DNA of 64,000 nucleotides from Ascidiaceihabitans sp029251465 (GCF_042932805.1 NZ_CP170633.1:1364001-1428000), one strand, 5' to 3'; shown: positions 26,507-36,058, counted from the first letter of the stretch. Translations and numbers: made by a program. Notes: generated by a model from the sequence alone, not told the origin.

Positions 26507-27256
26507 CTAGCTTTCGGGTGGCACGCTGGGGTCTTTGCCGTTTGGATAGACCAGACCGGCCGAGATCACCAGTTTGGCGGAATCCTCGACCGACATGTCC
26601 AGTTCGATCACGTCTTCGGCGGGCACAAACAACAAGAATCCGGACGTCGGGTTGGGTGTTGTTGGCAAAAACACCGACAGCAATTCGCCGGTGTTGCCGG
26701 CGCGCTGGGTGATTTCGCCTTTGGCGGGCGTGGAAATAAATCCGATCGCCCAGATGCCTTTGCGCGGATATTCGATCAGGCAGGCGGTCTCGAATGATCG
26801 TTCCGTCTGGGCAAATACCGTTTCCGAGATTTGTTTGATGCCCGAATAAATCGAGCGCACAACCGGCGTGCGTTCCACCAAACTTTCGGCGAAACGGATG
26901 AACGAACGCCCGATGATGCCTTTGGCCATCCACCCCATGATGATGGTGAAAATCAGGAACACGATCAGGCCGACACCGCGCACGTTGACCGTCACCCAAT
27001 TTGGGTTCGGTTCGCGTGATGGCCCGACGCCGATGAATTTTTCGTGGCCCAAAAAGTAGTTCACAAGGGAATCGGGCTGCCAGCCTCTGGGCACCACGTT
27101 CCACACAAATCCGTCAAACCAGCCCACGACCGTCCAGATCAGCCAGATCGTCAGGCCAACCGGTGCCACAACCACAAGCCCTGTCAAAAAGGACGAGCGC
27201 AGTCGCGAGATCACGCCAGGGCGGCGCGGAGTTTCTGGATCAAAAGGCGTGTTCAT
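26507..27256 (-). CDS. DUF502 membrane protein
   Basis: 249 residues from ATG 27256 (a TTG at 27280 is possible). Two membrane helices near the N-terminus (about 22-46 and 94-117, VGLIVFLIFTIIMGWM) and a conserved soluble C-terminal half with PVVRSIYSGIKQISETVF and a final NPTSGFLLFVPAEDV block. This is the DUF502 family, widespread in bacteria and plants (LIKE-COV in plants, involved in trafficking); bacterial function unknown. No operon partner: the next gene on this strand ends upstream at 27352 and may read through. Confidence 0.9.
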   Translation of the reverse strand: MNTPFDPETPRRPGVISRLRSSFLTGLVVVAPVGLTIWLIWTVVGWFDGFVWNVVPRGWQPDSLVNYFLGHEKFIGVGPSREPNPNWVTVNVRGVGLIVFLIFTIIMGWMAKGIIGRSFIRFAESLVERTPVVRSIYSGIKQISETVFAQTERSFETACLIEYPRKGIWAIGFISTPAKGEITQRAGNTGELLSVFLPTTPNPTSGFLLFVPAEDVIELDMSVEDSAKLVISAGLVYPNGKDPSVPPES

Positions 27257-27351
27257 GACAGGTCCGGATAGTTCACTCAAACTTGGTATGCGTTTTGCTC
27301 AGGTACTACAATGGCACTGGCTGTCGTCGTAGGGTACGAGGGCGCTTAGGG

Positions 27352-28272
27352 CTAGGCGCGCGCGTGCAGTGTGCCCAATTCAGCGGCAATTTGCGCAGCC
27401 AGACGGGCATTGTTGCGCACCAGCGCGATATTGGCGTCCAGCGATTTGCCTTTTGTCAGCTCAAAGATTCGCTGCAACAGGTAGGGGGTCACGCCTTTGC
27501 CGGTGATGTTGTGGGCCTCCGCATCGGTCTGCGCGCGCGCAATGATCGGGGCCAGAATGTCGGCGCTGATTTCGGCGTCTTGCGGGATCGGGTTGGCGAT
27601 CAACTGCCCGCCGGGAATGCCCATTTGACCGCGCAAATGATGCGCGACGGCGATCTGGGCTGCGGTGTCCATGCGCAAGGGCGCGTTGATGTCGCTGTGA
27701 CGCGACCAGAATGCGGGCATGTCGTTTTGGCCGTAGGCGATGACCGGCACGCCTTGGGTTTCCAGCACCTCGAGCGTTTTGGGAATATCTAGGATGGCTT
27801 TGGCACCAGCGGCCACGACGGTCACCGGCGTTTGCGCCAGTTCCAGCAGATCGGCCGAGATGTCAAAGCTAAGTTCCGCACCTTTGTGCACACCGCCGAT
27901 GCCACCGGTGGCAAAGACGTGAATGCCAGCGAGGCGTGCTGCGATCATCGTCGCCGCGACCGTTGTCGCCCCGGTGCCGCCCGTGGCGATGCAGGCGGCC
28001 ATGTCCGCGCGCGACAGTTTCGCGACACCTTTGGCTTGGGCCAGGGCGACCAGTTGATCGTCGTCCAATCCGGCGTGCAGCGTGCCGTTCATCACAGCCA
28101 TGGTTGCAGGCACAGCGCCTGATGCGCGCACGTCGGATTCGACCTGCCGCGCGACCTCCAGGTTTTGCGGATAGGGCATCCCGTGGGTGATGATCGTGCT
28201 TTCTAACGCAACGATTGGCGTGCCGTTTTTCAGGGCGGTTGCGACCTCGGACGAGGGGGTGATGAGCGGCAT
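27352..28272 (-). CDS. psuG: Pseudouridine-5'-phosphate glycosidase
   Basis: 306 residues. PsuG cleaves the C-C glycosidic bond of pseudouridine 5'-phosphate to uracil and ribose 5-phosphate. The N-terminal ALESTIITHGMPYPQN, the glycine-rich GTGATTVAATM, and FATGGIGGVHKGAE are the family blocks. Its ATG shares one base with the TAA of psuK (TAATG), so the kinase and glycosidase are translationally coupled and form the complete two-step salvage route. No pseudouridine transporter is adjacent. Confidence 0.95.
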   Translation of the reverse strand: MPLITPSSEVATALKNGTPIVALESTIITHGMPYPQNLEVARQVESDVRASGAVPATMAVMNGTLHAGLDDDQLVALAQAKGVAKLSRADMAACIATGGTGATTVAATMIAARLAGIHVFATGGIGGVHKGAELSFDISADLLELAQTPVTVVAAGAKAILDIPKTLEVLETQGVPVIAYGQNDMPAFWSRHSDINAPLRMDTAAQIAVAHHLRGQMGIPGGQLIANPIPQDAEISADILAPIIARAQTDAEAHNITGKGVTPYLLQRIFELTKGKSLDANIALVRNNARLAAQIAAELGTLHARA

Positions 28273-29162
28273 TAGACGGATTCTCCGGAAACATAGGTGG
28301 CTGCGGCTTGTAGGGCTTGATCGAGCGCTTCGGCGCGTCCTGCGCCACGGGCCTCGGCGGCGATGTGGGCGGCCATGAACGTGTCGCCGGCGCCGGTGAT
28401 GCGGGTGACCAGAACTTGCGGCGGGGTCTGGCTGATGATGCCATCGGCGCTGCCCTCAGAGGCGTCAGAGCCGCCATTCGTGACCAAAACCCGTTGCGCG
28501 CCGCGTTTCAGCAACGCCCGCGCGGCGGTGGTCGTGTCCGCAAAGGTGGCCTTGCACAGCAAACCTGCTTCTTCGAGGTTCACATACAGCGTGCCGCGTG
28601 CGGCGTTCAGGAATGGCAGCAGGCGTTCGGCCTTGCCCGGCGACGCAGGTGCCACCCGCAAATCCGCCTGCGCGAGCGCCGTGCTGGTCGCAATTTCCGA
28701 CAGCAATTCGACAGTCAGATTACCGTCGAGCGCAATCAGCCCGGTGTAGGGGTTGGCCGTATCGGCGAGGGTGCCATCGCTTAGCGGGCGCAGGATTTTT
28801 GCGCCTGCGGCCTCGAGTGAATGGGCATCGGCGATGGCGGCGATCAGGCCGTTCGCGCCCTCGACGGCCATGTACTGGTCGGTGGGCAAATCATCGGAGC
28901 GGTAGACCGTGTCGGTGATCAGCCCGCGCGCTGTGCAGGCTGTGATCAGCTCGTCGCCCTCGGGGTCGCGCCCGATGGCGGTCAGCAAGGCTGGCGTTAA
29001 CCCGAACCGCGCCACGATCATGGCGATGTTCATGGCCACGCCGCCGGGCAAACGGCTGATGCGGCCCGGCACATCAGAGCCTTGGCGCATCACACGCGAA
29101 GATCGGCCAATCACGTCCCACAAGACGCTGCCGATGCACAAAATATCAGGTGTTGAATTCAT
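28272..29162 (-). CDS. psuK: Pseudouridine kinase (PfkB family)
   Basis: 296 residues of the ribokinase/PfkB fold. N-terminal DILCIGSVLWDVIGRS, the PfkB-1 region RLPGGVAMNIAMIVARFG and the C-terminal catalytic motif ITGAGDTFMAAH with its Asp base are all present. On its own it would be called a sugar kinase; overlap with psuG makes pseudouridine the substrate with good confidence. It phosphorylates pseudouridine at O5' before PsuG cleavage. Confidence 0.9.
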   Translation of the reverse strand: MNSTPDILCIGSVLWDVIGRSSRVMRQGSDVPGRISRLPGGVAMNIAMIVARFGLTPALLTAIGRDPEGDELITACTARGLITDTVYRSDDLPTDQYMAVEGANGLIAAIADAHSLEAAGAKILRPLSDGTLADTANPYTGLIALDGNLTVELLSEIATSTALAQADLRVAPASPGKAERLLPFLNAARGTLYVNLEEAGLLCKATFADTTTAARALLKRGAQRVLVTNGGSDASEGSADGIISQTPPQVLVTRITGAGDTFMAAHIAAEARGAGRAEALDQALQAAATYVSGESV

Positions 29163-29201
29163 GCTTCGGTTTTGGCGGCCTTTGGCGCGGGGCGCAAGCC
29201 G

Positions 29202-30029
29202 CTAGTCGACGTGAAACGTCAGCGCGGCCCAAAAGGTTTGCCACACGACGTCTTCGGGGCCGGTCCCGTCAAAGGGTTGCAGGACCACGGCATCAAACAG
29301 ATAGTCGCCCGTGATCACGGGGACCGTTGCGCGCCCTTGATCATCGGTACGCTCTAGCGTGATCGTCACGGTGCCGTCCGTTGCGCGGTGAAAGACTTCG
29401 ATCTGGGCGTCTGTGCGGGGTGCGTCGTCCAGCAGCACTTGGACTTGCATTTGCCCGTCGAAATCGGCGGCATAAGGATTGCTCAGCGCGACAAATTCGG
29501 TTTTCAGGCCAAATGCACGGTCAGATCCGGCACCGTCACCGACAGCCACGAGAGCCTTGGCGTGGCGGGTATAGCTTTCGCGGAAACTGTCGCGCGCAAA
29601 CCCCAGCGCGTCGTGACGGGATTCGATGTCTGCAAAATCCTTGTGCGCGGCGAATTTCAGAAACTTTGGCCATTCTTTGTAGCGTACTTTGGCGGGCGTG
29701 GTTTCGTGCAGGATCACCAGCAATCCGTCAGCATCCGGCACCATCTGCATCGCGGGCCTGTCGCCCATGCGCCCATCCACCGGCGTGATCTGATCATCCA
29801 TCGCCACATCAAAGCGGGTAAAGCTGTTTTCGAAATACGCGAGCTTTGATCCGGCGAACTCTTGCCCGTTGCGAAGGTCCACGACCAACGTGTCGCCAGT
29901 TTCGACTTGAAACTTTTCCGGTTCGATCCAAAACTCGTGCGCGAACACGTTGGTGGGCGCGAATACTGTAGACAGTCCACCCAGAACAGCGGCACAACAG
30001 GCCGTGCGGATAAATTGAGGCAAATTCAT
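29202..30029 (-). CDS. DUF4198 periplasmic protein
   Basis: 275 residues from ATG 30029, with a signal peptide of about 31 residues (cleavage NVFA-HEFW). The mature start HEFWIEPEKFQVETGDTL and the C-terminal immunoglobulin-like repeats are those of DUF4198, often associated with nickel or cobalt uptake loci and with TonB systems. The divergent HupE/UreJ-type gene supports a metal role, but this is context only. Its ATG overlaps the opposite-strand ATG of hupE by two bases, so its promoter must lie within the hupE-like coding sequence or its start is wrong. Confidence 0.85.
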   Translation of the reverse strand: MNLPQFIRTACCAAVLGGLSTVFAPTNVFAHEFWIEPEKFQVETGDTLVVDLRNGQEFAGSKLAYFENSFTRFDVAMDDQITPVDGRMGDRPAMQMVPDADGLLVILHETTPAKVRYKEWPKFLKFAAHKDFADIESRHDALGFARDSFRESYTRHAKALVAVGDGAGSDRAFGLKTEFVALSNPYAADFDGQMQVQVLLDDAPRTDAQIEVFHRATDGTVTITLERTDDQGRATVPVITGDYLFDAVVLQPFDGTGPEDVVWQTFWAALTFHVD

Positions 30030-31224
30030 GATACGGGCTTTCTTGTGGTTGTGCCTTAAGCTGCGCTTTGTGGTTGTGTTGTCAAGCGTTGGCGTGGCGA
30101 TGGTGCATGCCAATGTTGTGACTGCGCACGAAACCTTGCCGACAATTGCAAACATCGAGGTCGAAGAAGACCACATCGTGTTCACCATGAGCGCGAATTT
30201 CGAAGCGTTTCTGGCCGGCATCAATCTGGATGTAATCACCGACACGGACGAGGCCGAGCAGGCCGAGGATTACGACGCCTTACGCGCCCTGACCGCACCG
30301 GAACTAGAGGTGCGATTGCCCGCGCTGATCGACCGGTTCAACGCGGTGCCGCTGATCACGGTGGACGGCGCGCCGGTGGTTCTGGACATCGAAGTGTTCA
30401 GCGTGCCACAGACCGTCGATCTAGAAGTGCCGCGCGTGTCCGAACTGGTGCTGAGCGCGCCGATTGATCCCGATGCGGACGTCGTTGCCGTCACGTGGCC
30501 GCAGGGGCACGGGCCACTGGTGCTGCGTCAAAACGGGGTGGATGAACCGTTCACCGGCTACATTGATCCCGGCACCTCTAGCGATGATATTTCCCTAAAG
30601 GGCGGGGGACAGATGACGGGATGGCAGACGTTTGTGGCCTATATTCCCGTCGGATTTGACCACATTTTGCCGCAAGGGCTGGATCACATCCTGTTCGTGC
30701 TGGGCCTGTTTTTCCTCAGCACCCAACTGCGCGCGCTGCTGTGGCAGGTGTCGGCGTTCACGCTGGCGCACACGGTAACGCTGGCGCTTGGAGCACTTGG
30801 TTTGGTGAATATTCCGGGCTCGATTGTGGAGCCGCTGATTGCCGCCTCGATTGTCTACGTTGCGGTCGAAAACATCTTTGCCTCGGGGCTAAGCCGTTGG
30901 CGGCCCATGGTTATCTTCGGGTTCGGATTGCTGCACGGGCTTGGCTTTGCCTCAGTCCTTGGGGAATTTGGCCTGCCAGAGGGGCAGTTCATTCCGGCGT
31001 TGATTTCGTTCAACATCGGGGTCGAATTGGGTCAGTTGACGGTGATCGCCATGGCGTTTGTTGTGTTGTGGCTGGCCACGCAGGCCACCAAAATCGCGCA
31101 TCTGTCAGAGGATGAAACGCCGGTTCAAACCCGCGCGGTGATGGCGCGGGCGGTGTCGATCACTGGATCTCTGCTGATTGCGATAATCGCCGCCTATTGG
31201 GTGATCGAGCGGACGATAATATGA
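30028..31224 (+). CDS. HupE/UreJ-family membrane protein with periplasmic domain
   Basis: 398 residues. Signal peptide (about 1-34), a periplasmic beta domain of about 160 residues, then a C-terminal membrane half beginning near residue 210 with the His-rich motif GFDHILPQGLDHILFVLG, followed by SAFTLAHTVTLALG and GLLHGLGFASVLGEF. These motifs define the HupE/UreJ group of nickel (or cobalt) transporters in its long 'HupE_UreJ_2' form. GAGG lies 7 bp before the ATG, inside the neighbouring coding region. No hydrogenase or urease gene is visible, so a general metal role is inferred. Confidence 0.88.
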   Translation: MIRAFLWLCLKLRFVVVLSSVGVAMVHANVVTAHETLPTIANIEVEEDHIVFTMSANFEAFLAGINLDVITDTDEAEQAEDYDALRALTAPELEVRLPALIDRFNAVPLITVDGAPVVLDIEVFSVPQTVDLEVPRVSELVLSAPIDPDADVVAVTWPQGHGPLVLRQNGVDEPFTGYIDPGTSSDDISLKGGGQMTGWQTFVAYIPVGFDHILPQGLDHILFVLGLFFLSTQLRALLWQVSAFTLAHTVTLALGALGLVNIPGSIVEPLIAASIVYVAVENIFASGLSRWRPMVIFGFGLLHGLGFASVLGEFGLPEGQFIPALISFNIGVELGQLTVIAMAFVVLWLATQATKIAHLSEDETPVQTRAVMARAVSITGSLLIAIIAAYWVIERTII

Positions 31225-31248
31225 GCCCGGGATTATAAACGCGAGGCT

Positions 31249-31878
31249 TTAGGCTTTGATCGCGTCGATCATCGTGCCCAAGGTGGCCGCCGGATCATCC
31301 GTGCCCCAAATCTCGTCGCCGATGGCAAAGAAATCTGTCATCGGGGTCAGGGTTTTGATCATCTCGAGATTGATCAGACCTTCGGCGACAACCGGCACTT
31401 CGATCACTTCGGACCACCACTGGAACAGATCGGTTTCAGCAAAGCTGCCGTCGCCTAGGGTGTTTTCGCGCACAGGGCCAAAGCAGACGTAATCGGCACC
31501 GGCTTCGCCTGCGCTCATGCCATCGTGACGCGAGGTGTTTGAATGCACGCCGACGATGGCATCCGCACCCAGTTCCTTGCGCGCATACCGGACCTGATGG
31601 GCCCCGTCGCTGAGGTGCACACCGTCCAGCCCAAGACGTTCGACCATCGTGATGTGGTCAGAAATGACGATAGCAACATCCCGCGCATGGGCGATTTCGC
31701 GCAAAGCATCACCGGCTTTGGCGATCAGCCCTTCGTCCGTGCTGGCCATAACAAGGCGCACGCAGGCCACGTCATGGGCATCCAGAACGGCGGCCAATTG
31801 CGGGCCGAAGGTGGCCAGATCAAAGCTGGTGGGCGTGATCAGATAGATCTGCGGCGTGTCAGTTTCGGTCTTGGCCAT
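31249..31878 (-). CDS. Thiamine phosphate synthase-like protein
   Basis: 209 residues of the ThiE/TenI TIM-barrel family: LGLDGVHLSDGAHQVRYAR, IVGVHSNTSRHDGMSAGEAG, GADYVCFGPV and VVAEGLI align with ThiE blocks. True ThiE couples HMP-PP and HET-P to thiamine phosphate. Here the expected N-D-R phosphate-binding turn reads ISDHITM, so activity is less certain and it may be a paralogue (TenI-like). No other thi gene and no visible TPP riboswitch are nearby. Convergent with the HupE-like gene. Confidence 0.75.
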   Translation of the reverse strand: MAKTETDTPQIYLITPTSFDLATFGPQLAAVLDAHDVACVRLVMASTDEGLIAKAGDALREIAHARDVAIVISDHITMVERLGLDGVHLSDGAHQVRYARKELGADAIVGVHSNTSRHDGMSAGEAGADYVCFGPVRENTLGDGSFAETDLFQWWSEVIEVPVVAEGLINLEMIKTLTPMTDFFAIGDEIWGTDDPAATLGTMIDAIKA

Positions 31879-32020
31879 GGGTCGCGTCCTTTGATTGTTG
31901 GGCTTGCTCTAGCGGATTGGATTGGAAAAGGAAACTTTTATGCCCGATGTGCTGATTTTTTAGACCAAACAACTGCGGGCGCGATTGTGGAGGGTGTTTT
32001 GAAACACTAAAGACAAGAGC

Positions 32021-32758
32021 ATGAGCAATATTCCTTTCTTTGTGCTGGTGCGTCCGCAAATGGGCGAAAACATCGGGGCGGCGGCGCGCGCGATGTACAA
32101 CTTTGGGCTCGACCGGATGCGGATCGTGGCCCCGCGTGATGGCTGGCCAAACCCGTCCGCTGTGGCGATGGCATCGGGGGCAGGGCGCCTGCTGGATGAC
32201 GCGCAGTTAACCGATGATCTGGCCGGATCGCTCAGCGATTGTACGTTTGTGTTTGCGACCACCGCGCGGGCGCGTGATTTGACCAAACCGGTCTATTCGC
32301 CCGAGGCGGCGATGAAACTGGCAGCCGAGAAAATTGATGCCGGTGGTCGTGTCGCGGTGCTGTTCGGGCCTGAACGCGCAGGGCTGGAAAACGACGATAT
32401 CGCGCAAGCCAACGCGATCATTTCGGTCCCGGTGAATCCGAATTTTGCATCCCTGAATTTGGCGCAATGCGTGCTGTTGGTGGGCTACGAATGGATGCGC
32501 CAGCGCGGCGAAATCGAACATGAAACGGTTGAGATGGCAGGCACCGACTGGGCCAGTGGGCAAGAGGTCGAACACCTTGCGCGCCACTATGAGGACCGCC
32601 TCGAGGCCGCCAATTTCTTTTACCCCGAGCACAAAGCCCGCAGCATGAAAACCAATCTGCGCAACATGTGGAGCCGCATGCCGATGACCCGCGCAGACAT
32701 CCAAATGTTCCACGGCATGCTGCGGCAGATGGTCCGCTGGAAAGAACGCGGCGATTGA
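32021..32758 (+). CDS. trmJ: tRNA/rRNA 2'-O-methyltransferase, TrmJ type
   Basis: 245 residues of the SPOUT (TrmH-like) class. N-terminal FVLVRPQMGENIGAAARAMYNFG binds the target and SAM; the trefoil knot is ALFGPERAGLENDDI and NPNFASLNLAQ. The C-terminal extension of about 80 residues is as in TrmJ, which methylates position 32 of tRNAs. Target site is inferred from family. Probably co-transcribed with ctaA (57 bp) and the M32 peptidase (3 bp after ctaA). Confidence 0.88.
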   Translation: MSNIPFFVLVRPQMGENIGAAARAMYNFGLDRMRIVAPRDGWPNPSAVAMASGAGRLLDDAQLTDDLAGSLSDCTFVFATTARARDLTKPVYSPEAAMKLAAEKIDAGGRVAVLFGPERAGLENDDIAQANAIISVPVNPNFASLNLAQCVLLVGYEWMRQRGEIEHETVEMAGTDWASGQEVEHLARHYEDRLEAANFFYPEHKARSMKTNLRNMWSRMPMTRADIQMFHGMLRQMVRWKERGD

Positions 32759-32815
32759 TCTGCTGGACGTCTGCGCCTGCGCGCCCTACCTTCTGCGAAA
32801 AAGCACGAGAGACAC

Positions 32816-33961
32816 ATGAGCACCAAGCGTAATATTTTCGAAGAAGTGGGCGCGGCGGGTCAGGCCCCAGTTGCCCAACCGGGGTTGATTGATCAAGGGC
32901 GCGGCGGTGCGCGTGGTGCCATTCGCATCTGGCTGATGATGCTGTTTGCGCTGGTGGTTTTGATGATCATCATCGGTGGTTTGACCCGTCTGACCGACAG
33001 TGGCCTGAGCATCACCGAATGGAAGCCGCTGCTGGGGGTGATCCCGCCGCTGAACGCTGCGGATTGGGCCATCGCATTTGAGAAATACAAACTGATCGAC
33101 GAATACCAGATCCAGAACCAATGGATGGAACTGTCTGATTTCAAAGTGATTTACTGGTGGGAATGGGGCCATCGCCAATTGGGCCGCCTGATCGGTCTGG
33201 TCTGGGCAATCGGTTTTTTCTGGTTCCTGATCCGCCGTCAAATTCCGACAGGTTGGACGGGGCGTTTGCTGTTCATCGGCGTGCTGGGCGGGCTGCAAGG
33301 CGCGATTGGCTGGTGGATGGTGTCATCGGGTGTGACCTCGGGGCAGAGCATGACAGATGTGGCGAGCTATCGCCTTGCGACCCATCTGGGGCTGGCGTTT
33401 GTGATCCTTGGGTTCATCGCGTGGTACGTTTTCAACATGGGCCGCACCGAACGGGATCTGATGCAAGCACGGCGCGGCAAAGAGGCCAGATTGTTCGGCC
33501 TGTCCACGGGGCTTTTGCACTTTGCGTTCCTGCAAATTCTGATTGGCGCGCTGGTTGCTGGCATTGATGCCGGGCGCAGTTACACCGATTGGCCGCTGAT
33601 GGGGGGACAAGTGTTTCCGGCGTCTGCCTTCATCGTCGAACCGATCTGGCGCAACCTGTTTGAAAGCCCGGGATTGGTGCAATTCATTCACCGCGTCACC
33701 GGTTATTTGCTGTTCGCTTTTGCCATTCTCGTCTGGCTGCGGGGGCGCAAAAGCACGCATCCCCGGACACAATTCGCCTTTAACGCGGTGTTTGCGGCAA
33801 TGGTCTTGCAGATCGTTCTGGGCATTGTCACCGTGATGACAGGCGCGCCCGTTGAAATCGCGATTTTCCATCAGCTTTTGGCCGTGATCCTGTGGGTGTT
33901 GATCCTGCGCGCGCGCTTTTTGTCGGCCTATCCAATTCCAACTTCACTCCGAGGAACCTGA
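32816..33961 (+). CDS. ctaA: Heme A synthase
   Basis: 381 residues, eight membrane helices. CtaA (Cox15) oxidises the C8 methyl of heme O to the formyl of heme A for aa3-type cytochrome oxidase. GGLTRLTDSGLSITEWKP, WWEWGHRQLGR and the C-terminal FIHRVTGYLLF and IAIFHQLLAV carry the heme-ligand histidines. The longer alphaproteobacterial form with an N-terminal cytoplasmic extension. Heme-related hemB is elsewhere in the window, not linked. Confidence 0.96.
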   Translation: MSTKRNIFEEVGAAGQAPVAQPGLIDQGRGGARGAIRIWLMMLFALVVLMIIIGGLTRLTDSGLSITEWKPLLGVIPPLNAADWAIAFEKYKLIDEYQIQNQWMELSDFKVIYWWEWGHRQLGRLIGLVWAIGFFWFLIRRQIPTGWTGRLLFIGVLGGLQGAIGWWMVSSGVTSGQSMTDVASYRLATHLGLAFVILGFIAWYVFNMGRTERDLMQARRGKEARLFGLSTGLLHFAFLQILIGALVAGIDAGRSYTDWPLMGGQVFPASAFIVEPIWRNLFESPGLVQFIHRVTGYLLFAFAILVWLRGRKSTHPRTQFAFNAVFAAMVLQIVLGIVTVMTGAPVEIAIFHQLLAVILWVLILRARFLSAYPIPTSLRGT

Positions 33962-33964
33962 TCC

Positions 33965-35440
33965 ATGACTGCTTATGACGACTTGATGGCGTTCACGCGC
34001 GACACCCAAGCCTTGGGGCAAATCGCAGGCCGTTTGGGCTGGGATCAGGAAACGATGATGCCACGTGGTGCTGCCCCGCAACGGGCCGAAGAAATGGCCG
34101 CAATCGAGAGCGTTTTGCACGCCCGCCGCATGGACGCGCGGGTGGGTGACTGGCTGGCGGCGATCGACGTCAAGGCGCTGGACAAGGTCGGCAAAGCCCA
34201 AGTGCGCCACATTCAACGCAGCTTTGATCGCGCCTCAAAGGTGCCCGCAGATCTGGCCGCGACTTTGGCCCGTGTCACATCCTCGGCGCAGGGCGTTTGG
34301 GCCGAAGCGCGTGAAGACAATGACGTCGCCGGGTTCTTGCCCACCTTCGAAGAGGTCATCAACCTCAAGCGTCAAGAGGGGGCCGCGTTGGCTGCGGGCG
34401 GCGATGTGTACGACGCGATGCTGGCGGATTACGAACCGGGCACGACGGGTGCCGAGCTAGAGGCGATGTTCGGCGCGCTGCGTCCGGAATTAAGTGCGCT
34501 GCGTGCTGCGATCAAAGACGCCGAGGCCCCGCAACGGCTGGACGGTCATTTCGATGAAGGCGCGCAGATGAAACTGACGCGCCATCTGGCCAAGACCTTT
34601 GGCTATGACATGAGCCATGGGCGCGTGGACAAAGCGGTGCATCCGTTCAGTTCGGGTTCGGGTCTGGATGTGCGGATCACGACGCGCACGTCAAAGACCG
34701 ATCCGTTCAACTGTTTCTATTCGACAATTCACGAGGTCGGGCATGCGTGTTACGAGCAAGGCATTGATCCTGAATATCTTTTGACCCCGCTGGGCAGTGG
34801 CGTGTCGATGGGTGTGCACGAAAGCCAAAGCCGGATTTACGAAAACCAGATGGGGCGCAGCCGTGCATTTACCGGTTGGTTGTTTGAAGAAATGAAGGCG
34901 GCGTTTGGCGACTTTGGCATCCCGGATGCGGATGCGTTTTACGGCACGGTGAACCGTGTGAATGACGGCTATATCCGCACCGAAGCGGACGAGGTGCAGT
35001 ACAACCTGCACGTCCTGTTGCGCTTTGATCTGGAGCGCGCCTTGATGGCCGGTGATTTGCAGATTGGCGATCTTGAGGCGGCGTGGAATGACCGCTTTGA
35101 GGCTGATTTCGGCTATAGCGTCGACAAACCCAGCAACGGTGTTTTGCAAGACGTGCACTGGCCTGTGGGTCTGTTCGGGTATTTCCCGACGTATTCGTTG
35201 GGCAATGTCTATGCTGGCTGTTTGCACGAAGGTTTGCGCGCGGCTGTTCCGGATCTGGATGAGCAATTGGCCGACGGTGACACAGCACGGGCGACGGGGT
35301 GGTTGCAGAACAACCTGCAAAGCCACGGTGGGCTCTACGAGCCACGCGACGTGATCGAACGCGCCTGTGGATTTGCGCCAACCGAACAGCCGTTGATTGC
35401 GTATCTCAAGGCCAAATTCGGCGATATCTACAAGCTCTGA
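33965..35440 (+). CDS. M32 family metallocarboxypeptidase
   Basis: 491 residues, start 3 bp after ctaA with GAGGAA upstream. Zinc motif HEVGH at 256-260 and the following HESQSR block giving the third ligand, plus DVRITTRT upstream and GYIRTEADEVQYNLHVLLRF. These are the M32 (Thermus Taq carboxypeptidase) signatures; the enzyme removes C-terminal residues from peptides in the cytoplasm as a largely helical dimer. Nothing abnormal. Confidence 0.95.
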   Translation: MTAYDDLMAFTRDTQALGQIAGRLGWDQETMMPRGAAPQRAEEMAAIESVLHARRMDARVGDWLAAIDVKALDKVGKAQVRHIQRSFDRASKVPADLAATLARVTSSAQGVWAEAREDNDVAGFLPTFEEVINLKRQEGAALAAGGDVYDAMLADYEPGTTGAELEAMFGALRPELSALRAAIKDAEAPQRLDGHFDEGAQMKLTRHLAKTFGYDMSHGRVDKAVHPFSSGSGLDVRITTRTSKTDPFNCFYSTIHEVGHACYEQGIDPEYLLTPLGSGVSMGVHESQSRIYENQMGRSRAFTGWLFEEMKAAFGDFGIPDADAFYGTVNRVNDGYIRTEADEVQYNLHVLLRFDLERALMAGDLQIGDLEAAWNDRFEADFGYSVDKPSNGVLQDVHWPVGLFGYFPTYSLGNVYAGCLHEGLRAAVPDLDEQLADGDTARATGWLQNNLQSHGGLYEPRDVIERACGFAPTEQPLIAYLKAKFGDIYKL

Positions 35441-35455
35441 GTGATCGTGGTGACC

Positions 35456-35483
35456 AAAAAAAGAGGAGGCCGAAGCCTCCTCT
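35456..35483 (-). terminator. Intrinsic terminator with UUCG-type loop, minus strand
   Basis: On the minus strand AGAGGAGGC-TTCG-GCCTCCTCT (35483-35462) is followed by a run of T (35462-35456). It is placed to end the minus-strand membrane-protein gene at 35508 and may also slow transcription leaving the M32 gene. Confidence 0.9.
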
Positions 35484-35507
35484 GAGGTGGTGGTCGTAGG
35501 GTCCGGT

Positions 35508-35951
35508 TTAGTCCGGCAGCAATCCCTGCCAGCCGCGGGCCCAGAGAGAATGGGCACCGCCGCCAAACATCGCGCACACCAGGAGGGCGATGGCCACGAT
35601 GGAGAGAAAGCTGAGGTCGAAGATCATTTGGCTGATGCTGTAACTGGTGATGATGATGTTGTTCTGGACGTGACCAATGCAGATTGCGCTTTGGGCGAGA
35701 ACCATCAGCAAGGCAAAACTGGCGATGACCCGCGTGCGGATACCCAACAGCAGCCAGAATGCGATCACCCAGTGCAAGGCAATGTTGACCGCGTCAAAAA
35801 CCAAGAAATCAGTCACGCATAACGACAGGATTGTCGTGTGATGGGTTCCGCTTGCGAGCAAAGACGCAAGCTTGAGAACCGAGATGATGCTTAGGCCTGT
35901 TGCGGCCATGACACGTGGTACTATTTGCAGAGTTCTGTAATTGATAATCAT
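35508..35951 (-). CDS. Small four-helix membrane protein, DoxX-like
   Basis: 147 residues; ATG 35951 has AGGAAA 3-4 bp upstream. Four hydrophobic helices (about 12-33, 49-70, 74-96, 108-130) with short loops. The layout resembles DoxX-like quinol-associated membrane proteins, but I see no signature residues, so treat it as unknown. Monocistronic, ending 25 bp before its own terminator. The LysR gene upstream on the same strand is separated by about 110 bp. Confidence 0.65.
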   Translation of the reverse strand: MIINYRTLQIVPRVMAATGLSIISVLKLASLLASGTHHTTILSLCVTDFLVFDAVNIALHWVIAFWLLLGIRTRVIASFALLMVLAQSAICIGHVQNNIIITSYSISQMIFDLSFLSIVAIALLVCAMFGGGAHSLWARGWQGLLPD

Positions 35952-36058
35952 AGTTTCCTGCCCAAATTGTTTTTCACTACACTACGAATTTCGGGTGGAC
36001 GCGGCTATACCGATCTGTGCAAATCAGGCGTTGCACTTCTGTGGATAAGTATCGCAAC

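Noticed and set aside
31940..31963. Seven-codon mini-ORF with a good ribosome site before trmJ
   Set aside because: Too short to support; no regulatory codons or hairpins that would make it an attenuator leader.
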